From Carposina sasakii (taxonomy: Eukaryota; Arthropoda; Insecta; Lepidoptera; Carposinidae), in NCBI GenBank assembly GCA_014607495.2, contig CP053148.1, positions 11,532,001 through 11,596,000 on the forward strand: a stretch of DNA of 64,000 nt, given 5' to 3'. The notes beneath the pieces were generated by a model. It was not told the DNA's origin. It did not search any database and worked only from the letters and a program-made list of their open reading frames with translations. Below are positions 44,944-56,305 of this stretch, piece by piece (position 1 is the first letter of the stretch; each line of letters starts with the position of its first letter). The translations under genes were made by a program, and so were the position numbers.

Positions 44944-46310
44944 TATATGTGTCCGCTATGGTAAACGTGGCTGTGCAATCTCCTTCATGACCTACCCCAT
45001 TTTGGGAACACATTCGTGTAATAGGTATGTATGTATCAATATAATTTCATATCCCTGATAAATCAATAAGATGGCCCTTGCTACGCTCTGAAAACTAACA
45101 TTTTTTTAGCATACTTACCTTATTGTTGAAAGCCAAGCTTTAATTCCCACTTAGGGATAAAAACAATTTTTTCAAAAATACATAATAGATTTTTCCTTTA
45201 TAATTAGCTTGTACCTAAGAACTACAGAATTTCTTTGCATAATCTTATCACGTCACTGATAATCCTAAATAAAAAAGCCTGTTCATAAATATTCAGCGAC
45301 TGCGCATGCGTGAATTTGATGGATAGTACGAAAGGCCACAGCATACAAAAATCAGTAATTCCACATTACCATATCAGTAGAAGAATGGGAGTTTGTTTTG
45401 ATAGGCTTATGAGCGAGTATAATATTATATTCTCAAAATATTCCATTCTTTATTATATTAGTTTATTTATATTACTTTATTATATTAGATATACTATCAT
45501 AACTTACATTCTCAAATAATTATAATTATGGACAGTCGTTGAGAAAATAGGCACGTTAATTATTCATGCGTATTTTCGAGCATAATATAGACAAGATTTT
45601 TGAGTAAGGGAAATTCACTAATATTTTCCTACAGGTCCCCCAAATCGGGACCGCCTTTGCCCGGCAGTGGGACACCATGTAGGTAGGCTTTCTAAAAAAA
45701 AGTAATATCTTTTGAATCGCGTCTGATTTTAAAATGCATTGAGCATGTTATTTAAGCGGATTTTAATTTCAGTACAGATTTCAATTCAATACAATAAACT
45801 TTCAATAAATGAATTCATATATTTTTTCCATAATATTTCTATTTTTTTATATAGCTATAGTAGTATCCCACAGCTATTCCTTCATTAATATTTTCTAATG
45901 TAAAATTTCTTATGGTCATGCCACGAATTTGTCGTAGATCAACGCACTGTAAATTAATAAACAATAATATGATTATTATAATTAAAAAATAAATATGTAA
46001 AATAATTATATACTTATATTATAGGTTATAATACCAAATCCGTATTTGAAGTCAGACATTTTATTATCAAACTATTTCTTTTAGATTTTACATTGAGCTT
46101 CCTTTGAGATAATATTTTATCGAGCAAAGTATACACTATATATCGTGTAACGAATTAGCACATTCCTTAGACAATATCTTTAAGTATGTTGAGTATTATT
46201 TTCAAGATCAATAGTTAGTTGTAAATACCAAAACAATTTGTTCTAGCGAAAGGTGTTTTTCGCTTGTCCACTAGTACCTTGCCTTAAGTTAATCCTAGGA
46301 GTAGCATAAT
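44944..46310. other. Intergenic; contains a short RTE-tail fragment
   Basis: AT-rich. At 45636-45690, CAAATCGGGACCGCCTTTGC followed by CCGGCAGTGGGACA resembles the 3' end of RTE LINEs. Otherwise nothing. Confidence 0.4.
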
Positions 46311-46596
46311 CTTCTATAATATAAAAATGAATCCTTAGTTTTTTTGGTAAGCGCGGTAGGTATCTCGAGAACGGCTGAACCGATTTCGCGATTTTTTTTT
46401 TTGCGTATTCCTTGAAGTACAGGTATGGTTCTAACGGAGAGAAAAATTTTAAAAAAATGCCTGAACATATCTAAAACATTCCTTTTCTACATTCCCATAC
46501 AAACAATTTGTTCGAAATTTGGGTGACGTTAGTTCAACGTCACCCAATTGTTTGTCCCAGGCGTGGGACAGGACAAAGTTTGTCGGGTCCGCTAGT
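46311..46596 (+). mobile_element. CTAGT-type Helitron-like repeat with 3' hairpins
   Basis: It starts CTTCTATAATATAAAAATGA, includes GAGAACGGCTGAACCGATTT, and ends GTTTGTCGGGTCCGCTAGT. Two hairpins precede the end: TTGGGTGACGTT/AACGTCACCCAA (46519-46547) and GTCCCA/TGGGAC (46554-46569). A hairpin a short distance before a CTAGT-like terminus is expected of Helitrons. Non-coding. Confidence 0.7.
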
Positions 46597-48743
46597 TAGC
46601 TATATATAAAAAAGGGAGTAAATCGAATATTGTTTTTAGCTTCAAAGTAAATATTAAAGTAACGACACGAGAATAAAATGTATTAGAGAAGGCAATTAAG
46701 GTTGCAAGAACAGATTAGAACAAGGGAATTATACTTTTATTATTTGTCGGGATTATATTCTAAAATAACAGTGAGACAAAGCGAAAATATCGTCAAATTC
46801 TTAACACGTTTGGTCTAAAAAGAACATAGGAACTATCATGTACCTACTACCTATGCGTATATCTACATTACCTAATAAACTCACTACTCGCCCTCCTTTG
46901 CGAGGTGCTAACTCAGGAAGGGTCATAGCTACGAGTATGCGAGTGAGTAAATAGAAAAATTAGCTTCCAATTAAGTTAAAATATCTATCAGTCTAAAAGG
47001 TTACTGTGTAAAGGTTTTAAATTAATATTATTACATGAAAATGGAAACCCCGATTAGCTCTACGAACTTTTCTCATTACAACTTCAAGCCAATGTTCGCA
47101 ACATTGTTGTTAATATTATTTAATATTATAGAGATTACATAGATCATTATGTAATACTTAAACAGATTTAAAGGATCGTGTTCATATTTACCTACACTTC
47201 TATTGTGTCTGTGTATTAAGAAACAAAGTGGAAGTATGGCACAGTTTTACTTGGGCTCGATTTTTATCTAAACGACAAATTTGATGCTGTCTTCCTCTAA
47301 AACTTGATCAAGATAGAGATAGTAGCAACTTTAGATCCGATACTTCGGATAGGGCCAATTCTCGAAAAGTCTCGAGTTGGAACGAAGCCGAAACGGAACC
47401 GTTGTAGACGCTCAGAAAGAAGAAATAATTACTTTATAGTATATGTAGTTAGACACATTTCAGCACGAGATAGAATATTGTTTTTATTCTGTCATACCGA
47501 TGCGCACTAAAATACGAGTATAACTTATTACTCAAGCGGTAAACTGAGCTTATCCAATTCAGTGGTATCTAAATTTGTTAGAAAAGTCAATAAATGTTTC
47601 TCAAAATGTTCATATGCTTTTTTGGCCAATTACCCAAAAACACATTATACTCGTAGTTACCCTTATTATACCCAAAAATGTTGGGAAAATGTCATTGGTA
47701 TATTAGATACTCACCTATATAATATCACCTGTTACATACTCGTATGCCACACGCTCACCTTAAAATTCTGCCTAACATTTTAGATTAAGTAAATAAATAG
47801 TAATTCTCTTTTTGAAGTCAGCCATAATCCATAAGGCTTCTAAGGGTAAGGTCGAGTCGACCATCGACATACTTATGCAGCCCTTGGGATCCCGCCTCGG
47901 ATTTCACATAGTAATGGATTCCAGTGTTATTAATATATTAGAAATACATTATATTATGTGCGTCCCCCAGTTCGTGCATCTATTTTAGGCTTGGATGAAT
48001 TTTAGGATTATATATTTACCTTTAGGTACTATAGGGTATGTTTGTAAGAAAGCCAGAAGCGATGAAGCGCTTATTGGCAGTGGTGGCGGCGCGGTCACAA
48101 CAGGAAATCAGTGCCGAGTTTTCATTCACAATGCGCCAAACTAGAACAGATAATAGACGTACTGGTTGACCTCCGCCAATCCGTAATTATTATATGAGAA
48201 AATTAGCATAAATAAATCTATCTCCTTGACTACATTTTATAACAAAAGAGTAAATAAGTCAGTTGAGCCTTGCCATTCCAAAATTACCCGATTTTTTTAG
48301 TTTTAAAATACAAAATGAAAAAGGGCACTTTAATTTCTCCCCGAAAACCGAAAAGTAACGCAGATGCGATTGAAGTTGCTTTGTATACACAATATCTCTT
48401 TATTGACTCGACTCAAACGAGACCGGAGATATGAATGGATTTAAAAATAGGGATTTTCCTTTTAGAGCTAAGCATGTCAAGCATACTTATTTTCTAATAT
48501 TCTGTTGCGAATAGATTTCCGGGTTGGATGAAGTGTGTGTGTGTTTGTTGCGTGCGGACAGAATAGTAAATACGACGTATTTTCAGTAATAAAGTTTACT
48601 TCATAGAGCTACCTCCATCCTTGTTTATAGTAATATAAAAAAGTATATTTTCATATTTTATGATACTTCATTCATCATGTATATTTCGGATAATTGTTTA
48701 TTTTCGATAAACACGTGTAAAGGAGTAGGAACTTTCTACTTAC
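46597..48743. other. Intergenic, no feature recognised
   Basis: About 2.1 kb; a GC-richer stretch at 48040-48120 carries no supported frame. Confidence 0.45.
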
Positions 48744-48860
48744 ATACATACATACATATAATCACGCCTTTATCCCTTACGAGGTAGGCAGAGCACCAAG
48801 GGCCAATAGAACCACATGGTGCCACTTCTGACCAATTTTTAGGGTATAGTTGAGATGTAT
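48744..48860 (-). mobile_element. 3' end of the 30165-type SINE-like repeat
   Basis: (ATAC)n at 48744-48760, then TAATCACGCCTTTATCCCTT and GCAGAGCACCAAGGGCCAAT, is the complement of 30340-30432. Confidence 0.7.
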
Positions 48861-51800
48861 CTACTTACATAGGTAAGTATATATCATATTTCGATGTTAC
48901 ATACATTATAACCGTGTTCCTCAAGCCCTTAAAAATAGACTTTGAGAACATTGATAAAATACGGGGCAAACCACATATAATCTATTTTCGTACATACTCT
49001 ACGCAAATTGGACAGGAGAGAGGTAGAGTATTGTAGGTACCTGAAAATTTGCCTATGATGTCTTGTATTAATATAATATTTTTTTGAAGATAGCAAAATA
49101 CCATCGCAAATGTTTTTGCTTTTTCCTTAAACTATAAGAACGTAATCTTTTTCCAGAATATCTAATAAAAATAGTATCGCATTCCTACTTTAATTATTCG
49201 AAGAAGAAATTCTTAACTCCTTTTGGGCAAAATCTTTTTTACCTTGAAACAAGTATTACGTTAGCTTACTGGATGATTTTAATAAGTACAAAGCCTACCT
49301 ATATTGTCACGGCATTATTTTTTCATAACCGCGTCTCTCACAAGTTTATGTTTCTCCTGAGAAATATACATTAATAGAACATACTACGGTAAATACAATT
49401 CGTGCGAGAAGAAACGTAGATCTCAGGAACGAATTATTTAACTGGATCGCAAAAAACTTAATGTGTACAGGATGTGCCAGCCGACCTGAGTTACGTGATT
49501 CCATCTCCAGACTCTAAAAAAAGCAATTTACTATTGAAGAATAATGTGGAGAAATGTAGATTTTTAACACGTACACCTACTCAATTAAAATTCCTCGCTC
49601 TATACCTATATATTTTTTTAAATTTAAGTTAGTAATTTGGAGACTGAAAACGTTTAACACCATACCTACTAAAGGTATTACTAGGTCCCAAATTGTAGTA
49701 AATACTTACGCATTTACATCTAGTATTAGCACACGTGACAGATCTTCCTAGTTCCTATTTATATGAAATAAACAAGACAACTTATAATATGCTAGGCTAG
49801 TATCGCCTTTTTCAAAGCTGACCTTTACCAATTATTCCAATAACTAAAAGCACTACCTAAATATGCAAAAAGCTGAGCTGTTGTCATAAGGTCTCTCTAG
49901 GTCATGTTGTCTTCTCAGTATTTCACAAGATCTTTCTCGTTTTTCAAGTCAATATTCAAAGCAACACACACCCTATACGCAAAAATATCTACGATGGAAT
50001 ATTGATAAGATAAAATAAACCCTATGAAAGCGTTTCATATTAGCTACACTATTATTACCTATATCAAATAAAATTCTGTGCCTAAATAGAAAAAAAACCT
50101 TTTTCAATAACGTAATATGGGTAAAGGAAAATAACCGGATTGTAGTAAACGAATTATGTATGTCTAATCTTAAGCCAGTTCAATCTAGTTCCAATCATTT
50201 TATCTTTTCAAATCTCGTATAGGGATATCGTTTTATTCATAACATATAGGTAAGTACATATACGACCAGTATATCAGACGCATAATCAAAATAGATCTCG
50301 GGATTATTATGACGATATAGCTCAATCTCAATCACTCATCAAATTGGCGGGAATCGCAAATGATTCATAAAAAGCATAAGAGAATTGCCAAATCATCATC
50401 CTCCAGAATACTGGACCAATATTTCAAGTGTAAGCCTATATATTTCAATTTTCATCGTCACGGGACCTCACCACGCAACGATTTATCACAGTTATACCTG
50501 CGAGAGAACTCTACTGAAATGAGGACACAGAGATACAAATGTGATACTTTATTGCTATTAAAACATTAATCGATAGGTACAGATCCATTTGTTTGGTTAT
50601 CATAGATTTCTACTAAATCATTCAACCTTGTATGGATTTTTTTTTACTGCTTACCTTACATTTCTATATACCTAAGTACTTGTACATAGACATAGGCTTA
50701 CCTATGCGTACCACCTGTGTCAACACATCGTACATCTTAATTGAAAATTCGGTATATCGGCACTTCGGGCCGGGCACCGCACTATGCAGGCGCGGCATCA
50801 CTATGCATCGTGCATTATTCATGCACTTAGTTTACCTAAGCAATAAATATGAGGTAGACTACGTACGCCCGAATAAAATAGTCTTTACGAGCCATAAAGA
50901 TAAGAAAAGGCCGACGTCACTCCCAGGAAGTTAGACCATAAAACTGTGTGTAAGAAAGTTGGTAATTGAAATGCAATGAAACCTTTCTGACCCGCTTCTA
51001 TAACTAGGCTCAGGTGGGCCAAATCCTACTGCCAAGTTTAGTAGTATTCTGAGTATTGTCGTGACAGGTCTGGCTGAGGGTGTGCTTCTTTTGTTTTGGG
51101 TGACAGTAACATTGTAATGCGATTTGAATAAGATAATTAAATAACAAACACTAATAATGATTGTATGTAAAATACATAATTTATTGAGATGTAACAAAAA
51201 TTAAGAAATTCACATCTCTGTAATGTTTATATTTACGGAACAAAGACAAGAATGTGACGTAATCTGAATGCGTAATACAAACGTGTATATTTGATAACAA
51301 ATTATTGTCCCGGTTTGTGAATTGTTGACGCGTGTAAATTGTTTTATATGCAAATGCGTAATGTAAAAAACAAAAAGAGATTTAATTAAACGTATGAAAT
51401 GAATTAACGAGTTCGTAAAATGTTTCCGCGTACCTACATAATGTGCCACTCCCGGTTGAATTCCGAGAGCGGTTATATTATCACGTTAACAGTTATCAAG
51501 TTACGAACTTCAAAATAACACATTGAATTAAACAAAGATACGAAGGGAATAAGACAATTAAGACAAAAGTTACAAAATTGCCATGCATTTTATAACATAA
51601 TAAGAAATAAACTAGAAAAACTATTAAATATCAGACCATATTTTACGAACAGATCATGCATGAAAAATGCAATGCAAGATTTATGAGTATTTTATACCCA
51701 GATTCTCGGAGACCGCGACAAAAATGTAATTTGTCGGTCCCAGCTCCGGGGCCGGCAAGCCGTACCTTTGATATCCTATGTCCGGAAAATATCTATGGCT

Positions 51801-51893
51801 CGTAGGCAGTTACGCGTCCCTAAGCGCTGCTCAACATGTACGAAGACACCCTTTATCTCATCCCACTCCATTATTGTCATTTAACCCCTTACA
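48861..51893. other. Intergenic, no feature recognised
   Basis: About 3 kb of AT-rich DNA. The 100-aa frame at 50632-50934 and the 88-aa frame at 50931-51197 (-) show no recognisable domain and are treated as chance. Confidence 0.45.
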
Positions 51894-52003
51894 GCGATGA
51901 CAAATCTTCGAAAACTAATGATCATAATCTCAATTGTTGCACAATTAATACATAATTTGGCGTTTCAGGGGTATACCTATACTCAATCGTGGAATCCAAA
52001 TGG
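51894..52003 (+). CDS. Candidate first coding exon of a small secreted peptide (speculative)
   Basis: A CCCCTTACAG acceptor-like sequence ends two or three bases before an ATG at 51897. The frame reads MTNLRKLMIIISIVAQLIHN, then LAFQGYTYTQSWNPNG. The first ~23 residues look like a signal peptide: a short basic N-region and a hydrophobic core. The following QGYTYTQSWNPNG loosely fits the pGlu-x-aromatic-x-aromatic-Ser/Thr-x-x-Trp pattern of AKH/corazonin/GnRH-type peptides. A possible GT donor at 52004 would end the exon inside a Gly codon. No dibasic Gly-Lys-Arg cleavage site follows within the exon, so amidation cannot be shown. The open frame continues to 52181 without it. Real exon or coincidence is undecided. 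Confidence 0.3.
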
Positions 52004-52181
52004 GTACTTTTCGCAGATAACAAAAGACTCTTGGTTTTTGTTGAAACGGATACAAAAAGAAATGCGTTGTTACGTGAAAATGTCTACTTCTTGGGTCAAA
52101 TTGAAGGGTTTTATCGTTATTATTTATCAGGGATCCATTCGTAGACGCTTCATTTTATACTCATTGTACCGTTTTACATGA

Positions 52182-53107
52182 GTGTGTAGCCACAAATTGA
52201 TTTCTCGGGGCTCCGTGTGATAGGTCCGGCGCGGTCAGGAGAGGAAGGGGGTTGAGGGCTAGAATATAGTCATTTGAACCAGGGTCTTCAGTTGCGTAAT
52301 AATATTCCTATGTACCTACCTACATTATGAATACAAAATATATACATATAGTAGTAGTATAATAGATACAGTTCACTATGTAACAAGTTGACGTGTTGCT
52401 TGAAACGTAACAAAGAAGGATATAAGTTGAAAAATAGTTGACGTTATTACTGAAAGTTTTTTATATGACCGGAAGCTTCTGACCACCAGTAAAATTGCTG
52501 ATCCCAAAACTAACTAACTTAAAATTACCTAATCGTGATCATTTAAATAGAAAAAGGTTATCAAAACTTCATCACTCTGTAGAAAACATATATAATGTCT
52601 GTCATTTCAGAATAAAAAATACAAGACTTATAAGTTTACAACTAAATCTGTGGTTTACACAATAATAACATATTATTATAGGTATATTGGGGTTAAAGTG
52701 TCCAACTCCCACAGATGTGTATCTGTGTTAAGTAGGTTTTGTAGGGTGCTTTGAAACCTTAAGGCTTAAGACGGCAACTTTATAGACCCCAACTTAGTTC
52801 GCTAATAAGTAACTGAATAGTTTATGCACCATAAATGTTTCTATCAAATTGATTCTTATCCTGCTAATATGATAAATATTAAAAATTTATTTTATTTATT
52901 TATTGTTACACAGACTTGACGGCATTACAGCAATGGGTACTTTATACATTATCTATGTTATATAATTACCTGCTATATATTTTCTGTGTACAATAAAGAA
53001 TAAAGAAAGAAAGTAAAGGTACCAAGGTGAGAATGCTTGACACTCTTTCACGCTAAAATAACTTGACAATTTTTAATGAAACTGAGTATCCAAAGGGGTA
53101 TGTTAAG
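52182..53107. other. Intergenic or candidate intron
   Basis: AT-rich, with a G-rich patch near 52225-52255. 52865-53010 resembles decayed repeat sequence. Would be an intron if the two candidate exons are joined. Confidence 0.35.
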
Positions 53108-53186
53108 CGAAAAGCGAAATCTTATGGATTATTTGCTGAAGCTAGACTATGATGAGACTGAATTGCTGTTGGATAGATTGGTGTAG
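53108..53186 (+). CDS. Candidate last exon for the same peptide precursor (speculative)
   Basis: In the phase left by the 52004 donor, the frame reads EKRNLMDYLLKLDYDETELL followed by LDRLV and TAG at 53184. The Lys-Arg and the acidic, leucine-rich tail would suit a prohormone spacer. The acceptor at 53106-53107 (GTTAAG) lacks a good polypyrimidine tract, and AG alternatives a few bases upstream keep the same frame. An AATAAA at 53525-53530 could end the transcript. Only the compatible frame and spacing support a link with 51894-52003. Confidence 0.2.
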
Positions 53187-53530
53187 GGAAAGGATGGAAT
53201 TCGGATACATCTTTATTTTTATTTGTAAAAAGGGCGAATCTTGGTTTTGGAACTGTAGATGTTAATTTTTGAGATATCTATTGCTACTTCACTTGATAAG
53301 AGCGTTATTTTAGTATAGTGTTTACTTGAACTACCATCTTATTTATCCATAGGGAGAAACTGGCTACTGTAATACAGGTGTTATACACTTAGCACAGTTG
53401 CCAGGGACCACCTACTTTCTTCTTGTTTCATTGTTTTGTGTTTCATGTAAAACGCTGTGTAATATTATGTTACTCTGAGTTATTATTTAGCATGTACTGT
53501 ATTGTCCTCTAATTCTTATCTCAAAATAAA

Positions 53531-53549
53531 ATATTATTATATTATTATT
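53531..53549. repeat. (TTA)n at the 3' junction of the R4/Dong-like LINE
   Basis: ATTATTATATTATTATT precedes the LINE 3' end, matching the TTA tract at its other boundary. Confidence 0.8.
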
Positions 53550-55599
53550 CCCTTTATTTAACAGTTTTTCTTATTTTTCTAGATTTTTAAATATGAATTT
53601 ATTACAATATATAGAAGTATAAAATAAACATTTAAAAATATAAAAAAACAGCGCTACGCCTGCAGCGGGAGTAAGTTCCATGCTACCGGCGGTCAGGGTC
53701 CCAGAGAGAGAAACCTCCTCACGATGCGTGCCGTGTCGAGGAGTACCGCCTTCTGTATCTGACTCCCGATCCAGCTGCCCAGCGAGAGTCTCTTGAGGTG
53801 TTGGTCGAGGCTCTTCGCTATTAAACCGTTGACTGTAACAACTATCGGGACAATAATTGTAGAGTCCATATCCCACATGGCGGTAACCTCGTGAGCCAGG
53901 TCCAAATATTTTGTTTGTTTCGTTTTTTCGGCTGTTACGAGGTTCTCGTCATGCGGTATGGTGACATCAACAAGGATTGCCCGGCGCGCTGCCCGATCTA
54001 TCAATACAATGTCAGGCTTATTGGCTACAATAGTCCTGTCAGTGATGATGGATCGATCCCAGTAGAGCGTTGCACGACCATTTTCGAGAACTGGTTGTGG
54101 TGAATATCTATAGTATGGTACTTCCGAGGGTACAAGGTTATATTTCAGGGCAAGTTGCTGGTGGATAATCCTGGCTACTTGGTTGTGTCTGTGCAAGTAC
54201 TCGCCGTTAGCAAGATGAGAACAACCGGAGATAATATGCCTGAGTGACTCGCCGGGACGGTGACATGCTCGACATATGTCGGTCGTGCCGTCCTTCAGGA
54301 TATATTTCCGGTAGTTATTCGTCTTGATAACTTCGTCCATAATCGCACAGATAAAACCTTCGGTTTCCCCAAAAAGGTCCCCGAAACGTAGCCAGGACAC
54401 GGAGGCTAGCTGGTCTACGTCAGGCCCTGTGAGGGCCTTGTAGAACCTGCCGTGTAACGCCTTGCCTTTCCATATTTCCTTGCGCTCCTCGGCTGTAACC
54501 ACTATAGGGTTTCGCCAGTTCTCGTTTGCCAGATGGAGCGGGGTGAGGCCCTTATCCACTAAAACGACATCCCGGTGCATCATCTCATCTTTTTTCTGGA
54601 AATATTCTCTGAGACTGCATATCTCACGGTTGTGCAGGTTCTTGGCATTCAGCATGCCTCGGCCCCCACACTTCCGCAAGACATACAGTCTCATTACAGA
54701 TGCTCGTGGATGATGCATCCGGTTTGCCGTAAGTAATATACGGACCCGTCTATCCAGGGCTTCTAACTCAGTTTGAGTCCACTTGAGTATGCCAAAGGAG
54801 TACAGGAGTACGGGCATGACCCAACCGTTATAGGCTCGGATCTTATTTCCGCCGGACAAAGGACTTTTCAGAACTTTTGTCAAGCGGCTGAAGAAACGGT
54901 CCCGTAACGCCTGTTTCATATCCGCATCCGGTATGCCCAATGACTCTGACATACCCAAGTATTTGTACGTTTCGGTGCCGGAGAGTGAGGTCAGATGTAC
55001 AGAGTCCGAGAGCTGAATACTCTCGGTCTCTGCAATCACTCCTCGCTGTACATGGAGGACCGCACACTTATCTACACCAAACTCCATCCTGATCGAGTCG
55101 CTGAATTTTTTTGTTATCTTCAGTAACTCTATTAGGTCTGGTTGTTTTGGTGCAAACAGCTTGAGATCATCCATGTACAGTAGATGGGATATGGCCTCTC
55201 TCCCTCTCCGTAACCGATATCCTAGTCCTGAGTCCTTAAGCAGGGTGCTTAGGGGGTTCAGGGCCAGGCAGAACCACAACGGACTCAAACTGTCGCCTTG
55301 GAAGATTCCCCGCTTTATCTTTATTGTGTCATCGGGACCGGAGCATCCATCAGCCGCTGGGTTACGAAGGACTGTGCTCCACTGTCCCATACACGACTCC
55401 ATGAAAGACTTTAATGTTGGGTTTATTTTATAAATGTCTAGTACTTTCAGGAGCCATGAATGGGGCACCGAATCATAGGCCTTCTTATAGTCAATCCATG
55501 CAGTTGACAAACTTTTCCGACTTCGACGAGCCTGTTGGCAAATGGCCATGTCAATCAGGAGGAGTTCCTTCGTACCACGTGATCCTGCCCTACATCCAT
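53550..55599 (-). mobile_element. R4/Dong-like LINE, 5'-truncated, with intact RT-endonuclease frame
   Basis: The frame is open from the TTA tract at ~55599 to the stop at 53693; 618 residues follow the first Met (55549), and ~16 upstream residues (GCRAGSRGTKELLLID) extend it in frame. Reverse transcriptase motifs are intact: WIDYKKAYDSVPHSW (18-32), GIFQGDSLSPLWF (81-93) and the catalytic YMDD (125-128). The C-terminal half carries a CX2CX8HX4C knuckle (Cys426, Cys429, His438, Cys443), then a restriction-like endonuclease signature KPD-x14-D (Pro512-Asp513, Asp528). This layout, one ORF with a C-terminal restriction-like nuclease, belongs to the R2/R4 group. TTA repeats at both ends fit the TAA-repeat preference of Dong-type elements. 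The N-terminal zinc-finger/Myb part and early RT blocks are missing. An AT-rich 3' UTR (53550-53692) follows. Protein-level integrity suggests recent insertion. Confidence 0.88.
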
Positions 55600-55612
55600 A
55601 TTATTATTATTA
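55600..55612. repeat. (TTA)n between the LINE and the repeat unit
   Basis: A TTA tract shared by the 5' end of the LINE and the start of the ~670-bp unit. Confidence 0.9.
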
Positions 55613-56283
55613 TCTCTGTTTAAATTCTCGGGACTACAGAGTCCCGGTCCTTTAGAGGCGTGCATCGGGCCGTGGCCAAGATGTAGAGGCCCTTTTTAGA
55701 GAACTTTAATATGGTGTGGGATACACATGGCGGATACCATCGCTGACCGCACAATATGATACACCCGGCGATGGTCTCCGCCATGTGCAAGACTATTGGA
55801 GTGCAGATCTATGTCATGCGATGGAAACAAAGGTCATGGGCTATGGGGCTGAATGTAGGGTGGGGTTGGGTAACTGGGCTATTGAAGGAGACTAACGGAC
55901 GCCTGCCATTACAACTAAGTCTCATAATTGTTTGGTGGCAGGCGGTGACTCGCCGACTCATTTCATGGACCCCCTGAAACGGCCGCACGCATGGAGCGAC
56001 AAAGGGGGCAACATTTGGTGAGCGGCTAGGGTGGAGGGATGCCCCTGGACTTTAAACCGAAGCCAACTTGCCACTTACTGACGGGCACGTCCACCCTCGA
56101 GCTGTCATAGCTCTCGCGACTCCACTCTGCCCGGCCGGCGAAGGCAAGGCAGAGGTGGGGGAACTGTTCCTCGTCAGACCTCACTCCGGCGCCGGAGATG
56201 AGGAACAGGGTCTTCCCCCGGGAGTACTTCAGGTCCGTGGGAACGCTACCTCCCAACAGCTCGACACAAGCTACCCTGCGGGC
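55613..56283 (-). mobile_element. TTA-targeted repeat unit, full-length copy 3
   Basis: This matches 6044-6692 along its length. GGGACT/AGTCCC forms a small hairpin at 55631-55646 near one end. On the - strand the 76-aa frame (56256-56026) aligns with those in copies 1 and 2 and contains KTLFLISGAGVRSDEEQFPH. TTA runs flank both sides (55600-55612, 56284-56305). It could be a satellite (non-autonomous) partner of the adjacent LINE. Its 3' end does not resemble that LINE's 3' UTR. Confidence 0.75.
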
Positions 56284-56305
56284 TTATTATTTTATTATTA
56301 TTATT
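56284..56305. repeat. (TTA)n microsatellite
   Basis: Triplet tract closing copy 3. Confidence 0.85.

Noticed and set aside
49464..49500. TACAGGATG at 49466 as another copy of the TA-flanked MITE
   Set aside because: The sequence after the first nine bases shares no family landmark.
50632..50934. 100-aa open frame as a gene
   Set aside because: It has a hydrophobic start, but no further organisation, no splice or polyA context, and no recognised similarity.
53891..55623. + strand open frames across the R4-like LINE
   Set aside because: They are antisense shadows of the reverse transcriptase/endonuclease frame.
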